Assembly: GCA_032622095.1 (NCBI GenBank)
Contig: CP136063.1
Location: 15,973,814 to 16,037,813 of the forward strand
DNA from: Siphonodentalium dalli
Lineage: Eukaryota; Mollusca; Scaphopoda; Gadilida; Siphonodentaliidae
DNA: 64,000 nt
Direction of reading: 5' to 3'
The notes under the pieces are model-generated. The model saw only the letters and a list, made by a program, of their open reading frames with translations, made no database searches and was not told where the DNA came from. A program made the position numbers and the translations under genes. Each line of letters begins with the position of its first letter. Position 1 is the stretch's first letter. Shown piece by piece: positions 44,643 through 54,687 of the stretch.

Positions 44643-45258
44643 TTAAAGATGGATTATCTCTTTAATAACAAATTTTAAATACTTGCGTGGGTATAAAATA
44701 ATAGATATGAACTGAAGACCCCTGTCCGGAAAACCACCTATAAATTAATACTGATTTTATTTCGAATATTAAATCGGGACCATTCATGTTACTATTTTTA
44801 TAACAAACCATTCGGATGTTACCACATTGCGATATAGAGCACTGGGCAGTTCCTACGGCTACGCAACGAAAGTAAAATATCAGAGATTGGTTGTTTGTAT
44901 TGTATTCGTTCCACATAATTATATAAGCGCTAATAAGTACATAACATTTGCTGTATCTGTTAACGGTAACCACTATTGTTCGTTAGCTGAAATAAATTAA
45001 TATTAATCGATAGAAGCATTTCCGGGCAGGAGTCTTCGATTCAAATCTAAAATGTTATACCCCGGTAACTATATAATACATGTTTACAAAGAGATAATCC
45101 ACCTTTATACCCCGGTAACTATATAATACATGTTTACAAAGAGATAATCCACCTTTATACCCCGGAAACTATATAAAACATGTTTACAAAGAGATAATCC
45201 ACCTTTATACACCGGTGACTATATAATACATATTTACAAAGAGATAATCCACCTTTAA
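44643..45258 (+). mobile_element. TTAA-MITE A10 with four tandem terminal segments
   Basis: Full left end and interior, but the last segment of about 53 bp (ATACCCCGGTAACTATATAA through CCACCTTT) is repeated four times in tandem at 45056-45258. The paralogue A1 has two. The central part lacks the ATTATAATTAACGTTTATTT section. Confidence 0.9.
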
Positions 45259-45515
45259 ATGTTATACAGATCGTTTATGTTTACTATAATTATACACACA
45301 TTCGGAAATTTGGTTTATTGTTTCAGATAACGCCTATAACTTGCTGTGTTCTGTTAATAATTCACTTGGTTCTGTTTGTTTCATCATTGTTCTAATATAT
45401 ATAGGCCTACGTAGGATACCTTATTCACACTTATTAGCTAATTGTTCTGAAGCATAATTAATTTATGCTAAAGCATAATGCAGATTCCAGATGACATGAC
45501 ATGATTGGGCCAATA
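45259..45515. repeat. segmental-duplication flank with an empty MITE site
   Basis: Matches 9927-10021 plus 10544-10710. The site CTGTTAATAATTCAC at 45351 corresponds to the occupied site of MITE A2 and is empty here. Confidence 0.85.
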
Positions 45516-45990
45516 GTCCAGCAGAACTGGGGTCCAACCCAAAATTCTCTGTTAAAGTTTTTTTCTCTGTTGATAATGTATCACGGGGGTGTCTTTATTT
45601 ATATTCCGGTTGATGTGGATGTGTAACCTTTGGGGAACTGAGTGCCCGAAAGTCTTAAATAGTGAGTATACCTTGACCATGTCAGCGGCAATTCCGTATC
45701 AATAACAGCAAATATGGCAGCAGAAATACGATATGATGTATCCATTATAACATGTTGTGACAAATTACATTAACTGGACAAAATAGACTACTAAATACTC
45801 AAGATGGCTGCCAAAATGGCCGCACTCATTTCTCAAATCATAACTGTTGCAAGTCTATCAAGGCAGTGCTTCCGACATTTAACATTTTCGCTTCATTTGG
45901 TAACAACGTGTCATTAGGAAAGAAACAAAAGGACTTATTATATATGTAAATCGCCATTGGTGTATTGAAGAAATAATTTACCTAGGACAG
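45516..45990. other. no gene seen
   Basis: Unique sequence downstream of the broken gene at 46-48.6 kb; one CAAGATGGCTGCC word near 45802 but no repeat structure. It could be that gene's 3' untranslated part. Confidence 0.35.
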
Positions 45991-48900
45991 TCAGTGTATT
46001 TCATCACTATCTTCCTCGTCATGTTGATGTGTCAGCTCGTTCGTACACCGACCATCCCCCTCACACGAACAGAACGCCGTGCAAGCACAAAAACATCTAA
46101 TAGGTTTTAGTATAGTCTCAGGAGCTAGTGGTTTCCGAGTTGGGACAACGGTTGGGACGAGTGATCCGTTCTCTCTCGACCATCCGTAATCAGTTGAATC
46201 GAGATCAGCAGGTGTGTCCTCAAGCGCATGTTCCATACATTTACGTGTTAGTGGGCGCGTTTAATATTTTCCATTAAAGCATCGCCGGTTGGAGGTAGAG
46301 AAATCCATGCTGCGGCTAACTTTATTGGACCATATCTTCCGTCGAGCATCTGTGGTTGATTGGCAATTTGGTTGTCCATAGCAATCCAAAATAAATGGCT
46401 TAGCCGCACCTACAACTCTCTCTGTTGCAGCAGATGGCACACTATTATTTGTGATTTCTAACTTTGAGAATCTTAAGGGCAGTACATTCCTCTATGCCAT
46501 GTAGAGCCACGACAGTGTCACATCCTGTGAGTCCATACATTGATAAAAGCTCACGAGCGATATTCATGTGATCTTTGAGCGTTTCATTGATGTTTATTGT
46601 GATCCGTCCCTTTGTCGGTGCTACCATCAGTATATGGCCGGATAAATCACCTTTCTAAAGGAAATGGAGTAACATTACAACTATGTCATCTGCCACAGCT
46701 AACGATGTTTAGGCGGCTACTCTCGCAACCTGTTGAACAATGCGAGTATCTCCTACTTTGTGGATCGATCTGAGATCACGCCTGTTGATACATATGCCCT
46801 TAATAATATATTCAGGAATGGGATCCTGTCCGGTTACTATGAGTCGTTTATTTGTATTGGCAAAGATTCATGGTGCACCTGGAGATCATTAACAATCATG
46901 TCAATAAGCTGTGCTTTGTTGTCACTCACTGTCAGGATAACTTTTTGTGGAGGTAACCTCGTGTTTTGAAGTGTGAAGACTCTGCTAGCCCCTTTGTCTC
47001 GGGCTAATCGCGTCGATTCTTCGATGCTGAGTTTATTATACCTATCGAATATCAAGTATACATCTGTCTTCTTTCTCAGTATTGTAAGTATATAAGACCG
47101 AAATTCATCAAAGAAATCTTGCACTACTCCCAGCGGTGGCCATCGTACTGTCCATATAATTGCACAGACGTCTAGAAAGGTGGCGTGGCTGACACTCGCC
47201 TTTTGGTACGTCAGCAATGATGTCAACACGTAGCGCATTCTTCAAGATTGATTTGGACTTTGCTTCCTTCATATGTTCGTTAGACTCAAACATGGAAGGT
47301 GGATATGGCGATAGCTCATACGAAAGGATGTCATCAATATCCAAGCTCCTCGTACTATTCTTCAATCCCATTGCCCTAGCATAGATCATTTCTGTGTCGA
47401 AAAGTTGTACGTTGCCAATGTTTATATGCTTACTAGCTGGTGTAATTGTTTTCACGTTCCGGTTTATTGCATTATGGAAACCGGACGGCCAATCTTTTTC
47501 GAAATTTATCATCTGTTCTCGTCCAAGTTCCACCGCCTTATCTGCATTGGCGGAGGAATAGGTAGTCACTCGTCCCGACTCTACATTGACGTTCCCTTGT
47601 GGATGCTGCTTCGGATCAAGTGGGTCAATGTACAGCTCCAGCTTATGCTTTATTGAATCTCGATCAGCCTTGTCAACCTTTATTCTTGAACTTGATTCTT
47701 TTTTATGACATGTCTGAGACTCTGAGTGCATTCGCCTCCCTTCTCTCGCATACAATCCAAATCGTATATCAGACAAATGCATTATATTCAAACTGTATGC
47801 ACTCTATGGTTTCAGCGTGATTCCGATTTTACCTGAGCGTCCATGACCATACCGCATGAAGGTGGTCTCAATCGCCATGTCACTCCAAATGCCATTAATA
47901 TGGCACTATTGTGTGCATAGTGTGCTCACCCTTCATGAATGGCGCCTGATCATCATCAGGTAGTGATACCATTGACCGCAGGTAAAGGATGCATATCTGG
48001 CATAATGCGTGTGTCCAGCTGCGAAGAAAATGGGAATCATCTCCTCAACGGTGTCTAGATGGAGTGGCCAATCGGATTTCCGCTCTGCTCTAATATATCT
48101 CAGTATTATGAACATGGGCTTGATTAGACATTCAATCCATAGCATAGCGGTTCTGCTCTCACATGCGGATGCATCCAGAACAACCAAGAGGGCACACATG
48201 CATCGCATATCATGATGTGTTTCAAATACTGATCGGAGTAACTCTTCTGTCAACAGACGCAAAGCTCTTATATTTTGAGGAAACTTCTTGCCTTTGAGCA
48301 TTTTTAAGGCACCACAAGAGCGACCTTATACGGCTTCCCATCTACTGTTTGCGTTGATCGGTAAATGAAAGCAGGACGCCATCGATCTGGATGTCTGGGT
48401 TCTTTTTCGACATCACATGTCTCACCACAGTATAGACAATCAGTTTGAAAATTAAAGTTGCCGGCTGACCTACGTGAACGTGTCGGTGGAATAGCTGGCG
48501 AATTGCTGCGTTTGGATGCTTCAACATTAGTTTTTATTGTGTATCTGGAAGCACAATTTCTGTGAAACGACACTTTAAAGATGGATTATCTCTTTAAATA
48601 ACAAATTTTAAATAGTTGCGTGGGTATAAAATAATAGATATGAACTGAAGACCTATGTCCGGAAAAGATTCTATCAATTAATATTGATTTTATTTCGAAT
48701 ATTAAATCGGGCCCATTTATGTTACTATTTTTAGAACCGACCATTCGGATGAGACCGTATTGCGATATAGAGCACTGGGCTGTTCCTACAGCTACGCAAC
48801 GAATGTCAAATGTCACAGATTGGTTGTTTGTATTGTTTTGTTCCACAGATATAAGCGATAATGAGTATAATTAACGTTTATTTGTGACAAAATTGCACAA

Positions 48901-49200
48901 TATAATTTCTGGTCTATGTTAACAGTAACCACTTTTGTTCGTTAGCTGAACAAACACACCTTTTTAGACCAGAAAATATTTGAAATAAAATTGATATTAA
49001 TCGATAGAAGCATTTCCGGACAGGAGTCTTCGATTCAAATCTAATATTTTATACCCCGGTAACTATATAATACATGTTTACAAAGAGATAATCCACCTTT
49101 AAGTTTGCTGTCTATGTTAAGACTTTGTTCGAGTGTTTCATGCATGCCATCGCCATATATTTTGCCGCGTATATTATAGAGTGTTAGCGCCCCTCACCAG
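45991..49200 (-). pseudogene. broken gene of an unnamed multi-copy invertebrate family (possible PIN/FEN-like nuclease)
   Basis: Read on the minus strand, six frame segments follow the order of one long protein: a Cys/His N-terminal finger (CASRY...CLYCGETC, 48304-48573); MFIILRYIRAERKSDWPLHL and FFAAGHTHYARYA (47933-48301); LYIDPLDPKQHP, FEKDWPSGFHNAI and AMGLKNSTRSLDIDDILSY (47108-47791); DVYLIFDRYNKLSIEESTRL and LPPQKVILTVSDNKAQLID (46837-47238); YGLTGCDTVVALHGIEECTA (46445-46627); a Cys cluster RCFCACTAFCSC (45991-46236). I recognise this order from a large family of uncharacterised, mostly intronless invertebrate proteins; a nuclease role is suggested only by conserved acidic and GCDT motifs. 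Frame changes occur between segments, so it is dead. MITE A11 splits the N-terminal part; the frame resumes at 49103-49175 (GDGMHETLEQSLNIDS). Confidence 0.6.
48575..49102 (+). mobile_element. TTAA-MITE A11, full length, inside a coding frame
   Basis: 528 bp with TTAA at both ends and canonical TIRs. On the minus strand the host frame is open on both sides (...NIDSK before, VSFHRNC after), and removal of the element plus one TTAA would keep the frame, so it inserted in an open reading frame. It is one of the best-preserved copies and a good family reference. Confidence 0.95.
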
Positions 49201-49749
49201 CATTTTCAGTGCACTTTTCATTGCTATTGCAAGCTTCTTTGTAATGGAATTTGAATAAGCATTTCGACATACTTGACCTATTTTTGTTCTACGTGCATAC
49301 GAGAACACGTGACATAACAAAAACCGGTCTATCATATTGGGCTTCACCGTTGAATCATGTTTCGAAAGTGTACATTTTCGTAACATGTAAATGTAGATTG
49401 TATGACGGCCATTTTGACCGCCATTTTGTATAATCCTATAAAAGTAAGATCTTGATATTTTTTGTGATCTGGTGTGAACATACGTATATAAACCAACGTT
49501 CTTACGTGCTTTCCAACTTCTGCTACTGAATAAAACATGATCACACCCGTATGGCCATATGCCGTTTTCGGTAGGTTGTTGCAATGTTGAATTTTAAAAT
49601 TTCCCCAAGGGTTACAAGAGCACATCAACCGGAAAACATTTGCCGAGATACTACTAATGAATTTTCCGCCGAGAAAAAAACTTTAACAGAGAATTTTGGG
49701 TTAGGCCAAAATTCGGCTCTTTGGCTGCTGGACTACAACATCTTCATAT
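49201..49749. other. possible 5' part of the broken gene; no gene called
   Basis: A minus-strand frame at 49174-49584 is open for 136 codons, with no ATG at its head and no recognisable motif. It overlaps the start region of the broken gene above and may be its leader. Near 49407-49433 GACGGCCATTTTGACCGCCA is a small inverted repeat. Confidence 0.3.
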
Positions 49750-50035
49750 CTGATTTCCGAAGGGCCATTTTTGCCATCTTGACAATTTTAATGTTTTGTT
49801 GAGTATAAACAATGCTTTAACCCTATGTCAGAAAATGCACTGGCTAACAATGCCAATGTAAATATTTTGTTAGGACAATGTGAGATTATCTATGGGAGAC
49901 TCACATGCATAAGATAATCCATTGGCACAGGGTTTTCCAACATTGCGGGGATCTCCAGCTATGGGAAAGTTAATGGCGAGTACACTAAATCCGACTTCAG
50001 TCTACGGGCCCTGTTTAACCCATTCACGATTGGAG
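49750..50035. repeat. dispersed repeat C, copy 2
   Basis: Matches 18890-19280 apart from about 90 bp missing here. It starts TGATTTCCGAAGGGCC and ends CACGATTG. No adjacent gag-like frame, so if C is an LTR this would be the solo copy. Confidence 0.7.
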
Positions 50036-50194
50036 CTTCAAACAAAATGCGAATCTCATCTGCCAATGCATGCTCTTATATTTGAGTTTTCCATATATAT
50101 GATATAATATATATGGGAATATTTGGCTCAACGACATTGACTGTAAGCCGGTACATTCTCTTTTATATGCAAGGTTCTCTTTGGAGAGTTAAAT

Positions 50195-50360
50195 ATATAT
50201 ACGTTATATAAGAAAGGCGTCCGATTTATAAGTGAAATAAAGATTGCAAGCGCCCATACGTTATATAAGCACGGCGTCCGATTTATAAGTGATATAAAGA
50301 TTGCAAGCGCCCATAGGGCGCAAGCGATCTTTATTTCACTTATAAATTAGAAATAACATA
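50195..50360. repeat. foldback repeat with a 73-bp tandem duplication
   Basis: Two tandem copies of GGCGTCCGATTTATAAGTGA...AAGATTGCAAGCGCCCATA are followed by an inverse copy, GGGCGCAAGCGATCTTTATT...CACTTATAAATTAG. The RNA or DNA could fold into a long stem. No coding sense. Confidence 0.75.
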
Positions 50361-50472
50361 TATTTATATATAACAAGGGAATCGAAAATTATCGTCCACA
50401 TTCGAAATAGCAGAACCAGAATATTGTACAGAGAATTCGTAATCAGTACTCGACTTGTTTTTCACCAATACA

Positions 50473-50996
50473 TTAAAGGTGGATTATCTCTTTGTAAACA
50501 TGTATTATATAGTTACCAGAGTATAAAATATTAGTTTGAATCGAAGACTCCTATCCGGAAATGCTTCTATCGATTAATATTAATTTTATTTCGAATATTT
50601 TCTGGTCTAAAAAGGTGTGTTTGTTCAGCTAACGAACAATAGTGGTTACTGTTAACAGAGCCCATAAATTATATTGTGCAATTTTATTACAAATAAACGT
50701 TAATTATACTCATTATCGCTTATATCTGTGGAACAAAATAATACAAACAACCAATCTGTGACATTTGACATTCGTTGCGTAGCCGTAGGAACAGCCCGGT
50801 GCTCTATATCGCAATACGGTCTCATCCGAATGGTCGGTTCTAAAAATAGTAACAAAAACGGGCCCGATTTATTCGAAATAAAATCAATATTTATTGATAG
50901 AAGCTTTTCCAGACATAGGTCTTCAGTTCATATCTATTATTTTATACCCACGCATCTATTTAAAATTTGTTATTTAAAGAGATAATTCATCTTTAA
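50473..50996 (-). mobile_element. TTAA-MITE A12, full length
   Basis: Reverse-oriented copy of 524 bp, TTAA at 50473-50476 and 50993-50996, both TIRs intact. Confidence 0.95.
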
Positions 50997-51064
50997 ACTT
51001 GGTCGAATTAAATGCAGTTCTCGATGCTTTCTCTGCTGGACAGGCCCAGTTGCCATGCCCAATG

Positions 51065-51331
51065 GTGATTAACTTATTTTTTTAAACCGGACCCGTTGAT
51101 TAAAAGAAGAATTTGGAATGATGATATCGCAAATTATGAAGCTGTCTCAATTTTCGCAAATCGTCCCCAATACATGGTTGATTTATCACCTATATTCGAT
51201 GCAATCAAATGTCACGTGATTAGGAATAATGTAAACAATCTTATTATTCTGTTGTGATTTGAAAATCAAAGTTGAAAGATTTATTGAATTGAAGAACAAA
51301 AGTATTTATTATTACCCCCTCTTCCACAACC
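51065..51331. repeat. dispersed repeat B, copy 2
   Basis: About 96% identical by eye to 10825-11092 over the full 267 bp, including CCCTCTTCCACAACC at the end. It is followed by the AAATGCCCATATATTG phrase that also follows copy 3 at 52258, so copies 2 and 3 belong to a tandem duplication about 1 kb long. Confidence 0.8.
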
Positions 51332-51442
51332 ACGCAAAAATGCCCATATATTGGACTTTGATTGAAATAAACAATGTCATGAAGTCATTAACGGTCCTGT
51401 GACATGTCATGAAGTCATTAACGGCCCTGTGATAATGATAGT

Positions 51443-51745
51443 AATAATATGATGTTCAAGGGCGTTATGGTTCAGTTATGGTTCAGTATCGGCCCTCCCG
51501 GAATTATTAACAGCCCTCGGGCTATTATCGGCCTAATGATATATAGAGTTAAAGATTTGGCCTCTGATAACAATGGCTGTTCTATTTCTGATATAACCGG
51601 AATTGACACAATACATATTATGATGGGGTCAACAGGAAGACAACCACGAACGAGGTTATGCTAATATGCACTCGGGCTGTTAATCATTCTGGGAAGGCCG
51701 GTACTGAACCATAACGCCCTTGAAAATCATGTCATTGCTTCATTA
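51443..51745. mobile_element. foldback element D, long version
   Basis: Inverted ends TTCAAGGGCGTTATGGTTCA...CGGCCCTCCCGGAATTATTA and the inverse at 51665-51730 enclose about 150 bp. Both arms are about 75 bp. The family is also at 52339-52470 without the middle part. Confidence 0.75.
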
Positions 51746-52064
51746 TTATCACTTTATATGCCCTTATCTAGGCCATTAGCACTGCTATATTATTATTACC
51801 GGGCGTTCGAAATGACGTAACACTCCGCATTTTTGCGGGCCGATATTAGATTTTGCTTTTCAATAACGGCCCGCAGAAAATGTGCGCAGCAGAATTACAT
51901 CCCTTCTCAATTTGCGCTTCCGTTTTAGGTAAATCGCTAACTAAAAATGGGAACAGATTATCACTAATATGCGCATGTTTTCCACTAATTTACAGTCGGA
52001 TAATTCCTGTTTTTCGAAGGATCATTACCCCAAAGGTTAGTATACATAATTATTTTGATATGCC
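51746..52064. other. no gene seen
   Basis: Contains a GCATTTTTGCGGGCCG / CGGCCCGCAGAAAATG inverted pair (51831-51880), but no coding sense. Confidence 0.4.
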
Positions 52065-52255
52065 AATGTCTTAATTTTCGCAAATCGTCCTCAATACATG
52101 TTTGATGTATCACCTATATTCGATGCAATCAAATGTCCAGTGATTAGGAAGAATATAAACAATCTTATTATTATGTTGTGATTTGAAAATCAAAGTTGAA
52201 AGATTTATTGAATTGAAGAAAAACGTATTTATTATTACCCCCTCTTCCACAACCG
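52065..52255. repeat. dispersed repeat B, copy 3 (5' truncated)
   Basis: Matches the right 190 bp of copies 1 and 2, starting at CTTAATTTTCGCAAATCGTC; slightly more diverged. Confidence 0.75.
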
Positions 52256-52338
52256 CACAAAAATGCCCATATATTGATTGAAATAAACAATGTTATGAAG
52301 TCATTAACGGCCCTGTGATAATAATAGTAATAACATGA

Positions 52339-52470
52339 TTTTCAAGGGCGTTATGGTTCAGTACCGGCCCTCCCGGAATTATTAACTGCCCTCGGGCTAT
52401 TAGCTGATATGCCCTCGGGCTGTTAATCATTCTGGGAGGGCCGGTACTGAACCATAACGCCCTTGAACAT
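52339..52470. mobile_element. foldback element D, short near-perfect palindrome
   Basis: The arms TTCAAGGGCGTTATGGTTCA...GCCCTCGGGC and their inverse meet with a loop of about 10 bp (TATTAGCTGATAT). The whole 130 bp is one hairpin. It equals the 51.4 kb element with its centre removed. Confidence 0.85.
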
Positions 52471-52894
52471 CATGTTATTGCTTCAATAGTGGTTACTGCT
52501 AACAGAAACATGAACATTGTCACAAATAATAATGAATTATACCCAGTATCGCTTATACATATGGAATGAAACAATACAAGCAGGAGGAGCGAACATATCA
52601 CATGACTACGTGCGTCTCGTGCAGTAATCGCGCGTGGGAATGTCACCGAACATGATTCTTCAATCCGCATGACTGTATCAGGAAGTTATCAGTACGCATG
52701 TGTAACATATATCACTCAATTGTTGTATAAACTACACGCATGCTCAGATTGTAGTTATCATCACCTTGAATTTTATCAGGCTACCTGAATTGTACACTCA
52801 ATGTGGACGCATGTGCTTACCTTGGCGTGCGCACGGGGAACTCACATGGTTGTTCATGGAATTACGGGTCACATGCAATGGTCGACGAACAATT
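52471..52894. other. no gene seen
   Basis: Apart from a 15-base MITE-like phrase at 52486-52506 (AGTGGTTACTGCTAACAGA) and CACAAATAATAATGAATTAT, no recognised structure; it may be a very decayed MITE edge. Confidence 0.35.
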
Positions 52895-53367
52895 ATTTGT
52901 AAACATGTATGATATAGTTACCGGGATATAAAATATTAGATTTTAATCGAAGACTCCTGTCCGGAAATGCTTCTATTGATTAATAATAATTTTATTTCGA
53001 ATATTTTCTGGTCTAAAAAGGTGTATTTGTTCAGCTAACGAACGAATAGTGGTTACTGTTAACAGAGACCAGAAATTATATTGTGCAATTTTGTCACAAA
53101 TAAACGCTAATTAGACTCATTATCGCTGATATATGTGGAACAAAACAAACAATCTGGGACATTTGACATTCGGTGCGTAGCCATAGGAACTGTCCAGTGC
53201 TATATATCGCAATATAGTGTCATCCGAATGGTCTGTTTTAAAAATAGTAACATAAACGGTCCCGATTTAATATTCGAAATAAAATCAATATTAATTGATA
53301 GCTTTTCTGGACAGGGGTCTTCAGTTCATATTTGTTATTTTATACCCACGCAACTATTTAAAATTTG
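52895..53367 (-). mobile_element. TTAA-MITE A13, both termini lost
   Basis: Reverse-oriented copy from TTTGTAAACATGTATGATAT to CTATTTAAAATTTG. The outermost 20 bp of TIR are missing at the left, and the right end is replaced by the TTAA and start of A14. Confidence 0.85.
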
Positions 53368-54378
53368 TTAAAGATGGATTATCTCTTTAAATAACAAATT
53401 TTAAATAGTTGCGTGGGTATAAAATAATAGATATGAACTGAAGACCCCTGTCAGGAAAAGCTTTTGTCAATTAATATTGATTTTATTTTGAATATTAAAT
53501 CGGGACCGTCCATGTTACTATTTGTAGAACAGACCATTCGGATGATACCATATTGCGACATAGAGCACTGGGCTGTACATACCGTTACGCAATGAAAGTC
53601 ATTATTTGTATTGTTTTGTACCACATATATGAGCGCTAACGATTATAATTAACGTTTATTTGTGACAGAATTGCTACATAACATTTCTGGTCGCTGTTAA
53701 AGATGGATTATCTCTTTAAATAACAAATTTTAAAAAGTTGCGTGGGTATAAAATAATAGATATGAACTGAAGACCTATATCTGGAAAAGCTATCAATTAA
53801 TATTGATTTCATTTCGAATATGAAATCGGGCCCCTTTATGTTACTATTTTTATAACCGACCATTCGGATGAGACCGTACTGAGCTGTTCCTACGGCTACG
53901 CAAGGAATGGCAAATGTCACATATTGGTTGTTTGTATTGTTTTGTTCCACAGATATAAGCGGTAATGAGTATAATTAAAGTTTATTTGTGACAAAAGTGC
54001 ACAATATAATTTCTGGTCTCTGTTAACAGTAACCACTATTGTTCGTTAGCTGAACAAATACACCTTTTTAAACCAGAAAATATTCGAAATAAAATTAATA
54101 TTAATCGATAAAAGTATTTCCGGACAGGAGTCTTCGATTATTTTATACCCCGGTAACTATATAATACATGTTTACAAAGAGATCATCCAGCTTTAACGGC
54201 AACCACTAGTGTTCGTTTGCTGAATATTTTTAAACACACCTTTTAAGACCAGAAAATATTCGAAATAAAATCAATACTAATCGATAGAAGCATTTCCGGA
54301 CACGAGTCTTCGATTCAAATCTAATATTTTATACCCCGGTAACTAATACATGTTTACAAAGAGATTATCCACCTTTAA
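53368..54378 (+). mobile_element. TTAA-MITE A14, host of a nested copy
   Basis: Segments 53368-53700 and 54197-54378 form one family member, interrupted exactly at its internal TTAA (CTGTTAACGG) by A15. The right flank is the same finger-tail DNA that flanks A3 at 24111. Confidence 0.9.
53697..54196 (+). mobile_element. TTAA-MITE A15, nested in A14
   Basis: 500 bp, full TIRs, TTAA duplicated at 53697-53700 and 54193-54196. Lacks a CGATATAGAGCACTGGG-type segment in its middle. A self-nested insertion shows the family was active over more than one period. Confidence 0.95.
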
Positions 54379-54545
54379 TGATTATGTCCGTGTGGATTAT
54401 CTCATGGGTCCCCAAGTGGTTCGATTGAATAACATAATTTCCTGCACATATCAGGTAAGAGTTATCTCCGATGTGAAGTCACCTATGTTGGATCAAGTTA
54501 CTGCTGCGCAAAATAATTTGAAACACAATTCTGGTGTGGATTTTT
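54379..54545 (-). pseudogene. decayed zinc-finger DNA, locus 3 tail
   Basis: Matches 24111-24285 (CTCATGGGTCCCCAAGTGGT, TCCGATGTGAAGTCACCTAT) with small gaps. No open frame; it is the 3' tail of the locus 3 array. Confidence 0.65.
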
Positions 54546-54640
54546 ATGTCTTGTCTTGACGCTCGACTTATTTATAACACATATCACACTCGTATGATGT
54601 TCGACTTATTTATAACTCATACCACACTCGTATGATCAAG
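54546..54640. repeat. 38-bp minisatellite seed, two units
   Basis: GACGCTCGACTTATTTATAA...CACTCGTATGATG then TTCGACTTATTTATAACTCA...ACTCGTATGATC: two units of the repeat expanded at 24286-26150, in the same position relative to the decayed fingers. The following DNA (CAAGCTAGTCC...ATTAATTCCACACACATAAC) is again finger-like. Confidence 0.9.
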
Positions 54641-54687
54641 CTAGTCCTATTGTTGAATTAATTCCACACACATAACAACGATAGGGC

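Noticed and set aside
48586-48846. Conserved 84-86 codon protein in the TTAA-MITEs (also at 10033, 31530, 38091, 50728, 53708)
   Set aside because: The frame opens with GTG in the copies checked, runs into the TIR, is absent from A3 and A4, and resembles no protein. Its recurrence follows from copying the MITE.
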